This document shows positions 11,945-29,880 of a stretch of DNA of 64,000 nucleotides, one piece after another. This DNA comes from Beta vulgaris subsp. vulgaris (lineage: Eukaryota > Streptophyta > Magnoliopsida > Caryophyllales > Amaranthaceae), in assembly GCF_026745355.1 (NCBI RefSeq), contig NC_079204.1, positions 5,451,103 through 5,515,102 on the forward strand, given 5' to 3'. The notes under the pieces are model-generated. The model was not told where the DNA came from and made no database searches. It worked only from the letters and a program-made list of their open reading frames with translations. The stretch's first letter is position 1; every line of letters begins with the position of its first letter. Position numbers and translations under genes: made by a program.

Positions 11945-12926
11945 AAGGTTTTCTAAATGTATTTGGCAATGGCAGCCACTGCAACCTAAGCATCCGTGGA
12001 AGTTCTAGAAGCATAGGTAATGGTATTGCAGCCTGCCAGAGTCAGCTCCTCTCTTTGTGTGGGGGGCTATTGATAACTACTCTATTTCTTCGCCAGCTGA
12101 TGCAGAACAGGTAGTTTATTTATCACTATTCTTTCATTATTGAAATCAATTCTATCCTACAGTTAAATTTACTTCATGCAAACAATGTCCATTCAGTCTC
12201 ATTTTTCTTTGTTTTGTTTGTAAACGATGGGAAATAGTTTTTCCAGAGATGGGAAATTTATCCCTTCTTCCAAGAACGGAAAACATGTTCCTATCTGAGG
12301 ACTTAACGTTGCATATTCCTCCCTATTCGCCTTCAATCTCTTTTCGTTTTCCTTGTTTCTTTAACTGTTTAAAGAATTAAACAGTGGGAAAATGATAATC
12401 TTACTTGAAAAATGTTTTTGATGGAATATAACCGTTATCCATTAAAGATGTCAAACAGAGCCAAATTATAAGTATATTAATTACTGTTGTTTTACCCTCA
12501 CTCAGGTAGCAGACTACCTTTGGGATAACTCCCTAGATGGAACCTCAAACATGCGCCACTTTGAGAACGCAGTGCTCGATGGCATAGACTTCGACATTGG
12601 ACTTGGCTTAGAAGAAAATCGCGATGTCCTAGTAAGGGCATTCAGTAGACGAAGTACCTTACTGAGGAAGGTCTACTTATCAGCAGCACCACAGTGCCCT
12701 TTCACTGATGCTCATTAACTGAAGCCATAAGTACTGGTGTCTTTGACTATGTTTGGATCAATTCCTCAACCATCAGCCTTGCCTATATACTAATGGAAAT
12801 GCTAACAAACTTATAACGTCTTGGAACACATGGACTCGAGCTCATGCTTGCCAAATCTTCTTATGTGCTGCTCCAGATGCTGTATGCTAACAGTGGGTAT
12901 ATCCCACCTGATGCCTTAATCATGTA
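11945..12926 (+). pseudogene. Degenerate class III chitinase (GH18) pseudogene
   Basis: A decayed copy of genes A and B downstream. Exon-1 remnants (11945-12110) match their LNVFGNG and HCN regions but lack the signal peptide, the N-terminal strand and about 25 bases between those two motifs. The intron (12111-12505) keeps GT-AG ends. Exon-2 remnants (12506-12926) match the VADYLWDN through YIPPDA region. The active-site block reads DGIDFDIG, so the catalytic Glu is changed to Gly, and a TAA follows near 12716 with a small deletion. No intact protein is possible. Confidence 0.88.
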
Positions 12927-16458
<3,532 letters not shown>

Positions 16459-17220
16459 AAACCAACAACTTACTTCATGCAATTGAGTTTTTTGGTCGAA
16501 CATCTTGTTTGGTCATGTATATAAACTAAAGGCATGATTTAGCATGGTTTAGTTTGATTATGTGTAATAAGAAGCCTTAGATGCTTCCTTGAGTTGATAA
16601 TTGAACGAGTTATTGTATTATGAATCATGAGTTATATGGCTTAATATCTTAGATGACAGCAGATGGAGAAGTGAGATGAGTTGTGAGTTTAACTGAGAAA
16701 TGTTAGGCTGAAGTGAGCGGAAGTAAATTAAAATTGTGATGGAAAACTAACTAAATAGAACAAAAATTTTGCCCAAAGAATAATATAATCATAATGAATC
16801 ATGTAATTAAAGTAAAATTATTTTATTGTGCAATATATCTAATAATCAGCAAGTATTTGGTGTATTATGAATCCAAATTGACTATATTAAACAAAAATAC
16901 GATATTTGATATTTCATACATTGTGCACCAGATTCATTCAAATTCTTTTATGCTCTAATAAGTTAATATATGTATCATTTCTATAGATATTTATCAAAGT
17001 TTATTCAGACCATCACAATTAATAAAAATTAGTAGGCTAAAATGACTCGGCCCGATCTACCAAGTACATGGGCTATGGTTTGGACTTGGTCATGCTTTAC
17101 TCAGAACAGGCTCAAGTAACGTTTTCTTGCCTGGCAAATCACAGTCGTTACAATACGAGCACAATTGTCACCTTGACACATCTAACTTTAGGTAAATCAA
17201 GAATATAATGAACTATGTAG
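16459..17220. other. Downstream flank of chitinase A, duplicated after chitinase B
   Basis: No gene seen. Long stretches match 25484-26230 downstream of chitinase B, for example the region with AAGAAGCCTTAGATGCTTCC and the later GATCTACCA...ACATGGGC block. This shows that gene and flanks were duplicated together. Confidence 0.7.
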
Positions 17221-17848
17221 ATGTGATTTAAAAGGCGTGTGTGACAATGTATACATGTCACGTGTCACCTCTGTTACTCCATTAAAATTGTCCAATATGT
17301 ACATAAGTCATGTCGATTAACAAAAGTAAAATTAGCTTGCAACAAGATTTGAACCCATGACCTCTTGCTATTATAACATGACACAATTACCATCTCAACC
17401 AACTTCTAATCATGTTTTAAGTGTCTACAATAAAAATTTCATTTTAATTACCATCTAAGAAAAAGACATAATACAATAAGAAGCCTCCAGAGAATCAACC
17501 CTCTTGTTAAAAATAAATCCGGAGGCCATCGCTTTGCATTATAAAAATAGAAAACCTCACTTACTAAACTACAGAAGTGGAATTAAGGATGTGTAAATCA
17601 ATAAACATTACAAAAATTCCAAAATATCTATTTAGCAATTCCAAAACTCGAGAGGACAAAATTTTGTTGAAAGACCAACGAGTCTCCTGCTTCAATGATC
17701 TTAAATCACAACTTGATATTTTCCCAACTAAAAATCTCTTAGCTAATTCTATAGTCTATGCCCTATTATATACATCTTTTGTCAGTAATAATAATAAAAA
17801 AAACTACAACATATTTCTATACAACAATAATAGTTATTTAACCCTAAA
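17221..17848 (+). repeat. Dispersed repeat, inverted partner at 34655-35225
   Basis: This roughly 600-bp segment matches the reverse complement of 34655-35225. Shared blocks include the region around 17250 (GGCGTGTGTGACAATGTATAC) and a stretch whose chance translation (TREDK...LKDQR...IFPTKNLLANSIVYALLYTSF) is nearly identical in both copies. A tRNA-like piece with a B-box (GGGTTCAAATC on the minus strand, near 17350) lies inside. It is probably a non-autonomous transposable element, not a gene. Confidence 0.65.
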
Positions 17849-17849
17849 T

Positions 17850-19924
17850 TTTAGATTTCACGAGAAATGAACAATTGGGGTGTTCAGAAATTTTTCGTGG
17901 CAATGCAAATGTTGCCAAGAACCCGCGCAACGTTACAAGTCATCAATTCATCTTTCCTAGGAATTTTTAAGGAGAAAATATGGTCAGGCCGGGAGAAGTC
18001 CAAAAATGTCCCAAAAACAGCCAAAATTGAAGGTTATAATACACGATTTCGGACTTTCCCAGGGTCCGAGTTTCGAACGCCATGGGATGTCTCGTGGGGA
18101 ATGGGAGGTCATTGGAAAGGAGTCATGTAGCTTGGAACGACTATGTGGATGCATTTACGTTCATTTCAAGACAGTTTTAGGTTTCACGAGAAATGAACAA
18201 ATGGGGAGTTCAGAGACTTTTCGAGGCAACACAAATGGAGTCAAGCACCGCGCAACGTTATAGTTCACGTCGTCTTTCCTAGGAACGTTTCGGGAGATAA
18301 TATGAGCAGACCTGGAGAAGTCCAAAAAATATCCCAAACACAGCCAAAATTGAAGGTTAGAATAAAAGCTTTCTGACTTTCCCGGGGTCCGAGCATTGAA
18401 CGCCACGGGATGCCTCTTAGGGACATGTGGCTTGGAACGAATATGTGGGTGCCTTTACGTTCATTTCGAGTCAATTTTGGGTTTCACAAGAAATGAACAA
18501 ATGTAGTGTTCAGAGACTTTTTGAGTGAACACAAATAGTGCCAAACACCCACGCAACGTTATAAGTCACGTAGTTTTTCATAGTAATGTTTCGGGAGAAA
18601 ATATTACCAGGCCAAGAGAAGTCCAAAAATGTTCCAAAAACAGCTAAAATTGAAGGTTATAATACACGCTTTCGCACTTTCCTGGAACCCGAGCGCCGAA
18701 CGCCACGGGGAGTCTCCGAGGGACATGGGAGTTCATTGGAAAGGAGTCAAGTGGCTTGGAATGAATCTATGCATGCTTTTACGTTGATTTTGAGGCAATT
18801 TTGGGTTTCACGAGAATTGAACAAATGCAATGTTTATAGGATTTTTGAGGCAATGCAAATGGTGCAAAGTACCCGCGCAACGTTACAATTCATGTTGGCT
18901 TTCCTAGGAACATTTCGGGAGAAAATATAACTAGGCTATGAGAAGTCTAAATATGTCCAAAATTGAAGGTTATAATACACACTTTCAGAATTGGAAAGTG
19001 GCCCGAGCTTCTAACGCCACATGATGTCTCCTAGGGACATGGAGGTCATTTGAAAGGAGTCATGTGGCTTGAAACGAATATATGGATGCCTTTACGTTCA
19101 TTTCGAGGCAATTTTGGGTTTTCACGAGAAATGAACAAATGGGGTATTCAGAGGCTTTTTGAGGCAACACAAATGATGTCAAGCACCTCGCGCAACGTTA
19201 CAAGTCACGTCGGCTTTCCATAGAACGTTTCAGGAGAAAATATGACCAGCCCCGAAGAAGTCCAAAAATGTCCCGAAAACAGCCAAAAGTGAAAGTTTCA
19301 TAATTTCCCGAGGCTCGAGCTCCGAACGCCACGCGATGCCTCCTAGGGACATGGGAGGTCATTTGAAAGTAGTCATGTAATTTGAAACGAATATATGGAT
19401 GCCTTTACGTTCATTTCGAGGCAATTTTGGGTTTCACAAGAAATGAACAAATGGGATGTTCAGATGCTTTTCGATGCAATGCAAATGGTGTCAAGCACAC
19501 GCGCAACTTACAAGTCACGTCGGCACTCCTAGGAATGGTTTGGGAGAAAATATGATAAGTCCAAAAATGTCGCAAAAACAGCCAAAATTGAAGGTTATAA
19601 TATACACTTTCGGACTTTCCCGGGACCCGAGCTCGGAACGCCATGGGATGCCTCCTAGGGACATGGGAGGTCATTGGAGAGGACTCATTTGTCTTGGAAC
19701 GAGTATATGGATGTATTTACGCTCATTGCGAGGTAATTTCGGATTTCACGAGAAATGAATAAATGGGGTGTTTTAGAGGATTTTCGAGGCAACCCAAATA
19801 GTGCAAAGCACCCGCGCAACATCACAAGTCATGCCGACATTCCTAGGAATGTTTCGGGAGAAACGACCAGGCCCGGAGAAGTCCAAATATGTCCCAAAAA
19901 ACAATCAAAATTGAAGGTTATAAG
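17850..19924 (+). repeat. Tandem array of about 315-bp units, roughly 6.5 copies
   Basis: A landmark CACGAGAAATGAACAA and variants recurs at 17861, 18187, 18487, 18811, 19135, 19437 and 19749, spacings of 300 to 326 bases. Each unit carries the same ordered blocks: GCGCAACGTTACAAGTCA, a TCCTAGGAA...TTCGGGAGAAAATAT block, GAAGTCCAAAAATGTCCC, CAAAATTGAAGGTTATAATA, a GAACGCCA...GGATG block, GGAGGTCATT, and TTTACGTTCATTTCGAGGCA. Short open frames here are chance products of the repeat. Confidence 0.9.
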
Positions 19925-21385
19925 TAGTAAAAATTAAAGGTGACCCAATCCGATCAAAATTTAGTCGAACTAATACTACCTCTTTTCTTTTTTTATTACA
20001 ACAATGTGTTTGGACACAATTTTTAAGAATTTGGAACAAATGAGTAGTTTAGCATAAAAGTAACTCTTTAATTAACTAGAGTAGGAGAGAAATCATCCTT
20101 AGAAAATAAAGCAACTTTATAAGGCAAAGTGACTAATTAATGATGGTTTTAATAAGATAAAGTAAGGGAAATATTGTCAATTAAAGTTGCTTTTTATACC
20201 AAAATTGGAATTGTTGCAATAGATGTGAAACTAACCAAAATAGTGGTGACTTAATAATTTGCTGGTTAGTCAATTCTATGAATGAAGATATCGATGAGAA
20301 CTTTACATTTGTTGAGAGTTTAGCTCAACTTTGGCGAGAAATTTGTGAATGTTATGGTCAATCTAATGGGCCAGAAATTTATTAATTGAAGTGAGAATTG
20401 GATAATATTAGGCAAGAAAATCAATATATTATGGCTAAGGCATGAAGTATCATGGCTTAGTTTCCTAAACTAAATAGACTTAGTTGAAATCTTTTCAGTT
20501 TTCTCCAAGATTATCTCTTCACTTAGCCTTTTTTTTGAGGGGAAAATCTCTTCACTTAGCCTGATTACATGTAAAACTAAGAAGCATGCCCTATTCATGT
20601 AATTAAGCTAGCTTCTTAATCTTTTGTCATCAAAATTCAAAAATTGTAATCGCAAAAGTACGAAAGAAGAACAACAGTTGTATGAGGGTGATCATGAACT
20701 TTTTCTTATTACCTACCGAACAGTCCTTTAAATGAGTGAAGAATATACTTCATTCGTTTTTTATAGTTTTCACACTTGTCAATGCACGATTTTAACCATT
20801 AATATCTTTAATCACCTTTTAGTAAAAAGTTAGTTCCTCACAAAAAATTATAAAAAGATGATATATTAAAATTATATATCAAGATGAATCTAATAATAAG
20901 ACTTTACATGATTATATTTTTCGTTATATAAAAAATCATAATTGATGAATATGATGATGATAGGTTTATATATGTCAACAATGTAAGAAATTCAATTGTT
21001 ATAATTGATAAAGAAGGGAGCAAATATATGTCATATGTGGTTACTCGCATGTCTTCTTCCTGTCATTGGTGATCAAAATCAAATGCACATGTGCCAAGCC
21101 TTAACCTAACAACATGGCAGCCTCATCTACAGTAGTTAATTAAGGAATAATCTGTTTTTAAGATTTGGAGGGATTAAGGAATCATTAGTTAGAATGTAAG
21201 GAAGATAAAAAAATTATGTACGTCAACCATTTTTTTTAAGATTTGATGCCGTATTATCGGAATACCATAATGCATTAATGCTTTTCTTTTGGGTGCATTA
21301 TTATTAGGTCAAACGTCTTCCATGTTAACTTTAAAAATGTTATCCACCAGCCACCCATTTTAAAAACCGTTACCGAGTTAATTCA
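19925..21385. other. Intergenic region with no recognised gene
   Basis: AT-rich sequence without a credible ORF. It contains a 16-bp tail insertion near 20530, listed separately. From about 21110 on it is homologous to the flank upstream of chitinase A (13776 onward). Confidence 0.5.
20513..20562 (-). mobile_element. 16-bp LINE-tail insertion with perfect 17-bp target-site duplication
   Basis: ATCTCTTCACTTAGCCT occurs at 20513-20529 and again at 20546-20562. Between them are only 16 bases, TTTTTTTGAGGGGAAA, whose minus-strand reading ends in CCCCTC plus poly(A). The same CCCCTC-poly(A) end closes the truncated LINE at 31800-32119, so this appears to be a LINE copy that retains almost nothing but its tail. 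Confidence 0.85.
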
Positions 21386-21830
21386 TTAGGGCCCTGTTTA
21401 GCAAATAGCGTTTAGAGTTTAGCTGTTAGAGTTTAGAGTTTGCTGTTAGAGTTTTAAACTTTTTGTTCAGCAGATTTGAATGTTGATTTGACAACTTTTT
21501 TTATAAATGTGTTTGGTAAAAATTAACTGATTACTAAAAGCTTATTGTCATTTGTTAGTGTAAAATGACATTTATAGACATTTTAAAACATATGGGTAGT
21601 ATTATTATTAGGGGCAAAAAACTTATTAAATATATTTCTACCTAATCCTCTAAAGAAAAATCTCCTAATAGGAGCTTTTTCATTTTGAGAGTTTTCATTC
21701 CAAAACTCTCTCTAAAACTCTCTTTTACCAAACATCCTTTAGAGTTTTTGACTAGTCAAAACTCTAAAAGTGGTCCAAACCTCTCTTTTTGCTCCAAAAC
21801 TCTAATTGCCAAACACCCCCATATATCCGG
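21386..21830. mobile_element. hAT-like MITE with degenerate terminal inverted repeats
   Basis: The left end near 21390 reads TTAGGGCCCTGTTTAGCAAATAG. The right end near 21800-21826, reverse-complemented, reads TATGGGGGTGTTTGGCAATTAG. The interior is a run of AGAGTTTAG and CTCTAAAACTC motifs that can fold back. It is non-autonomous; the ends are approximate. Confidence 0.6.
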
Positions 21831-21975
21831 AGGTACCATACACCAAATACTAATTTTTATTCTTTTGCTTATTTGAACTCTCTTTTCTTGATATATTTTG
21901 CTCATTTTGATGATTTCAAATAAGTAATGAGCAAAAAAAAAGTCTCGGACAATACCATACCCACTATGTATCCAG

Positions 21976-22462
21976 TTAGGGGTGCTTATGGTACGAGCGG
22001 AGCCCGAATAACACTCAGCTCGGCTCGAGCTAGTTTGATTTTTCATGGGCTCGACTCGGCTTGAGTTCATTTAACTTTTCATGGGTTCGACTCGGCTCGA
22101 GCTCGTGATTAGTTTTTGGTGCCCGAGCTCGGCTCGTTAGCTCGACTAGGCTCGAGCTCATTTTCAAGCTCGGCTTGAACTCGGGTTCGATTATGGGCTC
22201 AAGCTAGTTTAGGAAATTTATTTTGCAAAAAATTTGTATATATCTTGAGTTAATATTTTAAAAGAAATACTTAATATAATTTTAATATATAAATAATTTT
22301 TTAATATAAAATATTTTTAGTATAAAATAATAATCGAGCTGCTCACGAGCTTTGCTTAGCTCAGCTCGTTTGAGTCTCGACCCAAGCCCGAACTCGAGCC
22401 GAGCCACAATAATTTTTGACGGAATCGAATTGTTCACGAGCTTGACATGCTCATTATTACCC
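21976..22462. mobile_element. Non-autonomous hAT-like element rich in CTCGGCTCGAGCTCG
   Basis: The ends read TAGGGGTGC at about 21976 and, at about 22455-22462, TTACCCCTA, which are inverted relative to each other. The interior is dominated by variants of GCTCGGCTCGAGCTCG. A degraded relative lies around 32690-32880. No transposase is encoded. Confidence 0.55.
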
Positions 22463-22779
22463 CTATATTAGGGTGTAGGATAAATTTGTTCAACTATTCC
22501 TCGTCAAAAACAAAAATTAAAAAAGATTATCTATCCAATCTGGGCCCCCAGGAGACAGCCTGGATTGGGCTTTTCATTACCTTGCAAAGAAAAAACTATT
22601 TTTGTTTTAACTTTTTTTTTTGTGAAACAACTGAAAACTAAGGTCAGCCTCCTAGCCTAGAGATCCATCTCAATTGACCCTTTTGGTATGAATTAGGATG
22701 GGAAAAATTGCAAAATGCTGGATGAAACAATTGTCATCCATCGTAATAATAATATAGTGCCTTTAGTTCATTTTAATTG

Positions 22780-22813
22780 CCCTCCTTTTTTGAGGGGAAA
22801 CTTCCCTCCTTTT
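22780..22813 (-). mobile_element. Short LINE-tail insertion with 10-bp duplication
   Basis: CCCTCCTTTT at 22780-22789 is repeated at 22804-22813. The 14 bases between read TTGAGGGGAAACTT, so the minus strand shows the same CCCCTC-poly(A) tail as at 20530. Confidence 0.55.
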
Positions 22814-22977
22814 ATACAAATTGAATTACGATGATAATATAAGGTTTATGCACGCAGTGTTTGAGACAAATAAAGTGATGCCTAATTTGTTATATTTTTA
22901 TGTAAAAGTTGATTTTAGCAAAACAAAATTGTAAAATCTGATATTTTTATATTATAGGTAAATTATGTGGATTCTTT

Positions 22978-23125
22978 AAATTTTTTTTTTAAAGGTGAGA
23001 TGAAGTTCCTTGCATGAAAAATTGAGAAATCCTCCTTGCAAGGGGTGAGACTCAACCCCAAAATCTCTGGGATCGGAGGTGATGCCAACACCACTAGGTT
23101 ATCACCTGCTGCTGATGTAGATCCT
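22978..23125 (-). mobile_element. tRNA-derived SINE, second family
   Basis: On the minus strand an A-box-like ATAACCTAGTGGTG near 23100 and a B-box-like GGGTTGAGTCTCACC near 23050 are followed by a tail that ends in poly(A), seen as the T run at 22981. The flanks GGATTCTTTAAATT and AGATCCTTTAATT are an imperfect target-site duplication. Confidence 0.65.
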
Positions 23126-23611
23126 TTAATTGGATGGGCATAAACGTTATTCTATTTTTGTTTTATCATTTTCGTTAAAGATATAAGTATAATAATATAG
23201 TGAGAAATGCAAAGTATTACAATTTGATATGTATCATCTATTAAGGCTAAGTAGAAGTGTTACAATTAAATTAGGTTGACTAGAAAAATGCAAAGTATTG
23301 CGATCAAAATCGGAAAGAGAGTAACATTAAGTTGCGTATTGAAACAGGGGCCTCAAGAACTCCACAACAACAATGATCAAATCGCAGACATGTATCATCT
23401 ATTAAGGCTATGTCCGTAACTTAATCTATCCCACGTCATTTTAGTCAAACAAACAAAAAAGAGGGGCCTCAAGTGGATGCTAGTGTGCTCGAAAGAGCAG
23501 GCTTTATCCCCACCAAAGCATACGGGTTAAAATGGAACATAAATCTTGCCCAAGCACATTTCGTGCTCGACCAAGCACATTTTATATGTATACGCGCTTG
23601 CCTGGCCACGC

Positions 23612-23766
23612 ACAAATCACAATAGAGCTATCAATGATGTCTTGGCCTAGTGGTTAAGGTTGATGTGCTGTAGACGATAGGTCACATGATCGAATCCCCC
23701 CTCTCCTTCTTTATACTTTGTACTGCCTTCGTGGCTCATATGAATCAACAAATCAAAATGGAGCTA
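23612..23766 (+). mobile_element. tRNA-derived SINE (family 1), older copy with imperfect duplication
   Basis: The body is 23631-23747. It has an A box GGCCTAGTGGTTAAGG and a B-box region GATCGAATCCCCC, and ends with GTGGCTCATATGAATCAAC. The flanking 19-mers at 23612-23630 and 23748-23766 differ at two positions, so this insertion looks older than the copies at 31.5 kb and 44.8 kb. Confidence 0.8.
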
Positions 23767-24164
23767 ATACTATGCCACATCTAATTGCCCGTGCATACAA
23801 TTTCGTACGAGCCTCCAACATGATCCCCTTTAGATAGTTAAACATGATCAGGATGAGTTTACTGTTTACGCTCGATTAACAAGTCATAATACAATTGTAG
23901 GAGTAATTAACCAATTATTACTGTTGGTTACTAGGTACCATATGACCATCTATCACTAATAATTCTTATATTTCCACTAAGAAAAAGAAAGAAAAAACTG
24001 ATTGGTCCACGTCCACCTCTTTAATTATAACCGAATAAGTTTCACCAGTTAAGAATCAAAATTAATATTGAATAATGTAGGACATTTCTTATTAATTTGT
24101 CATCCATAATTCTAGGAAAGAAAGCTGGACTAATTAAGTACATGACCTCTTTGTGGCTTGTGCA

Positions 24165-24172
24165 TATAAATA
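24165..24172 (+). promoter_or_regulatory. TATA box of chitinase B
   Basis: TATAAATA lies 85 bases before the ATG. Confidence 0.6.
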
Positions 24173-24249
24173 GCTTACAACATTGTACATAATGAGCATC
24201 AAAAACCAAACATACATCCTTAGAAGATACAATACAGTACAAACTAAAG

Positions 24250-27768
<3,519 letters not shown>

Positions 27769-28427
27769 ATTAAGTGTAATCTTCTTCTCAATTTGTCAAA
27801 CAAATAATATACTACATGTATAATGATATATATATTGTGTATGATATATACTATATGTTTTATAAATTGTAATGTTTGACATGCTATTGCTATACGCTAC
27901 AGCTACAGCTACTACTTGATTGTTCAAAGTTCAAACATACAACAAATGAAACGAAAGTCAACGTGGACCAGGTTAAGTGAAAACAACTTTGAAAATTCAT
28001 TTAGGAATCAATTATTCTATGGATAGAGTCATAGAGATCATATTCATACAGGATATTAGCTACTATGAAATATGAATGATTCTAGCAAGTTCTAAATAGT
28101 GCAAAATCTTGTAGAAGAGGCCAAAGAAACTTACTTACACCCTATTTTTTTAGCTCTATTTCAGTTTAGTTCAACTCAATTCTACTCAAAAGAACATAGT
28201 CTTAATTCGAAAAGTAAATATAATCAATAAGGAGTTGAAAGGATTTTGGATGTGATCTTCTCGTCATTTTTAAAGTTTGAGCATCTAAACAAAAGTTTTG
28301 CAATAGTCAGAACATCGCTCAGACTACATCACTTCCTACAAAGTAGTTGCTTGATAGTAAACATTTGATATTCTCAAATGCAATAACGTATTGTGTCGGA
28401 CTCGTCCGATCATAATCTTTGGTCGGA
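27769..28427. other. Spacer after chitinase C
   Basis: AT-rich, no gene seen. Near its end (28398-28432) a short hairpin, TCGTCCGA with TCGGACGA, stands directly before the minisatellite. Confidence 0.5.
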
Positions 28428-28543
28428 CGACTTTCAGTTAGTATTAATTTTTTTTAGTTAGTCTTAATTTTTTTCAGTTAGTCTTCATTTTTTTTCAGTT
28501 AGTCTGAATTTGTTTTCAGTCAGTCTTCATTTTTTTCAGTTAG
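28428..28543 (+). repeat. Minisatellite, about 5 units of 22-24 bp
   Basis: The unit is TTTTTTTCAGTTAGTCTTAA with small changes. It is the inverse of the unit in the array that follows. Confidence 0.8.
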
Positions 28544-29000
28544 TCTAAATGAAAGTTACCTCTAAATGAAAGTAACTTAGGTCTAACTGAAAGTAACTTA
28601 GGTCTAATTGAAAGTAAGTTAGGTCTAAATGCAAGTAAATTAGGTCTAAATGAAAGTAACTTAGGTCTAAATGAAAGTAACTTAGGTCTAACTGAAAGTA
28701 AATTAGATCTAACTGAAAGTAAGTTAGGTCTAAATGAAAGTAAGTTAGGTCTAAATGAAAGTGAGTTACCTCTAAATGAAAGTAACTTAGGTCTAACTGA
28801 AAGTAACTTAGGTCTAACTGAAAGTAACTTAGGTCTAACTAAAAGTAAGTTAGGTCTAAATGAAAGTGAGTTACCTCTAAATGAAAGTAACTTAGGTCTA
28901 ACTGAAAATAACTTAGGTCTAAATGAAAGTAACTTAGGTCTAAATGAAAGTAACTTAGGTCTAAATGAAAGTAAATTAGGTCTAAATGAAAGTAACTTGG
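28544..29000 (+). repeat. Minisatellite, about 21 units of 21 bp
   Basis: The unit is TAACTTAGGTCTAAATGAAAG with frequent AAATG/AACTG and AACTT/AAGTT switches. The core CTAACTGAAA is the reverse complement of the TTTCAGTTAG core in the preceding array, so the two arrays form a large inverted structure. Confidence 0.88.
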
Positions 29001-29626
29001 GATTCTTAGTTTTATTATTCTTTCATTTAAATACTAACTAATATTAAAAAAAAACACTAACCTCTGCTTTCCTCTCACTTTCTCCTTCTTCTTCATTCCT
29101 CTTAGCTGATTTCTTTCTTCTTTGTTAGATCAATAAAGAATGGAGACTGAGATTAAGAATTTCATGAAAAATAGGATTTATGAAAGAACTTAAGAATTTC
29201 ATGAAAATCTTCTAAGTCTTATCTTCATTAAGAATTTCATGAAGATGATGAGCCGAAGCTCAAGTATCAGAGAATGGGAGGAAGCTTATTTTTTTTGTTG
29301 TCCATTATTGACGCTACTTGTATTGCTGTGAGGAGATTTGGAGAATATAATTTCCTAATCCTATAAATAGTTGGGATCATTATTCCATGTGTTGCTTTGT
29401 CTTGATGTATTTGGGGTTAGCAAACTTGGAATTGGCAACGTGAGGTTGATCTAATAACGACAGACTTCCATTGTGGTGAGTGACTGGTGACCTAAAAAAT
29501 GAAGCAGAAAGAAGATGTATTGGGCTCAGCCCGTCTGACAGTAAACAATACGTCAGACGGTCTGACCCAATACTTTCACTACAAATTAAATGCCCTACTA
29601 AAAGCATTGAAGATCAAACTATATAC
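29001..29626. other. Region between minisatellite and MITE
   Basis: No gene seen. A short palindrome with CGTCTGAC and GTCAGACG lies at about 29530-29560. It resembles other AGACGGTCT motifs at 30430 and 30670 and may mark decayed transposons. Confidence 0.45.
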
Positions 29627-29880
29627 TACCTCCGTTCTTTTTTAGTTGCAACGTTTGACAAATTGCACTATTCATGTTCTCTTATTTGACCACATTTATT
29701 GATTTATATGTTAAACAAAATATAGTCATGGGGTCTTGTTTGATTCGTTTCGATGTAAGCTTTCATAATATCAAATTTTTATAATTTTTACTTACATACA
29801 ATTAGAGATAAAACGATTTGAAATTGTACATTGGCAAGCGTGAAAGTCAAAACGTTGCAACTAAATAAAAACAGAGGTAG
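29627..29880. mobile_element. Stowaway-like MITE of about 254 bp
   Basis: The ends are inverted copies of ACCTCCGTT...TTTAGTTGCAACGTTTGAC, at 29627-29660 and 29845-29880, and the element is flanked by TA. It is non-coding. Confidence 0.75.

Larger units (their letters stand above)
23126..24249. other. Spacer upstream of chitinase B
   Basis: No gene seen apart from one SINE, listed separately. The last part, with a TATA box, is the promoter region of chitinase B. Confidence 0.5.

Noticed and set aside
17867..19937. Open frames with a shared phrase (SKNVPKTAKIEGYN) in the tandem array
   Set aside because: They recur because the DNA repeats. They lie in different frames, have no stable length and contain stops in other units.
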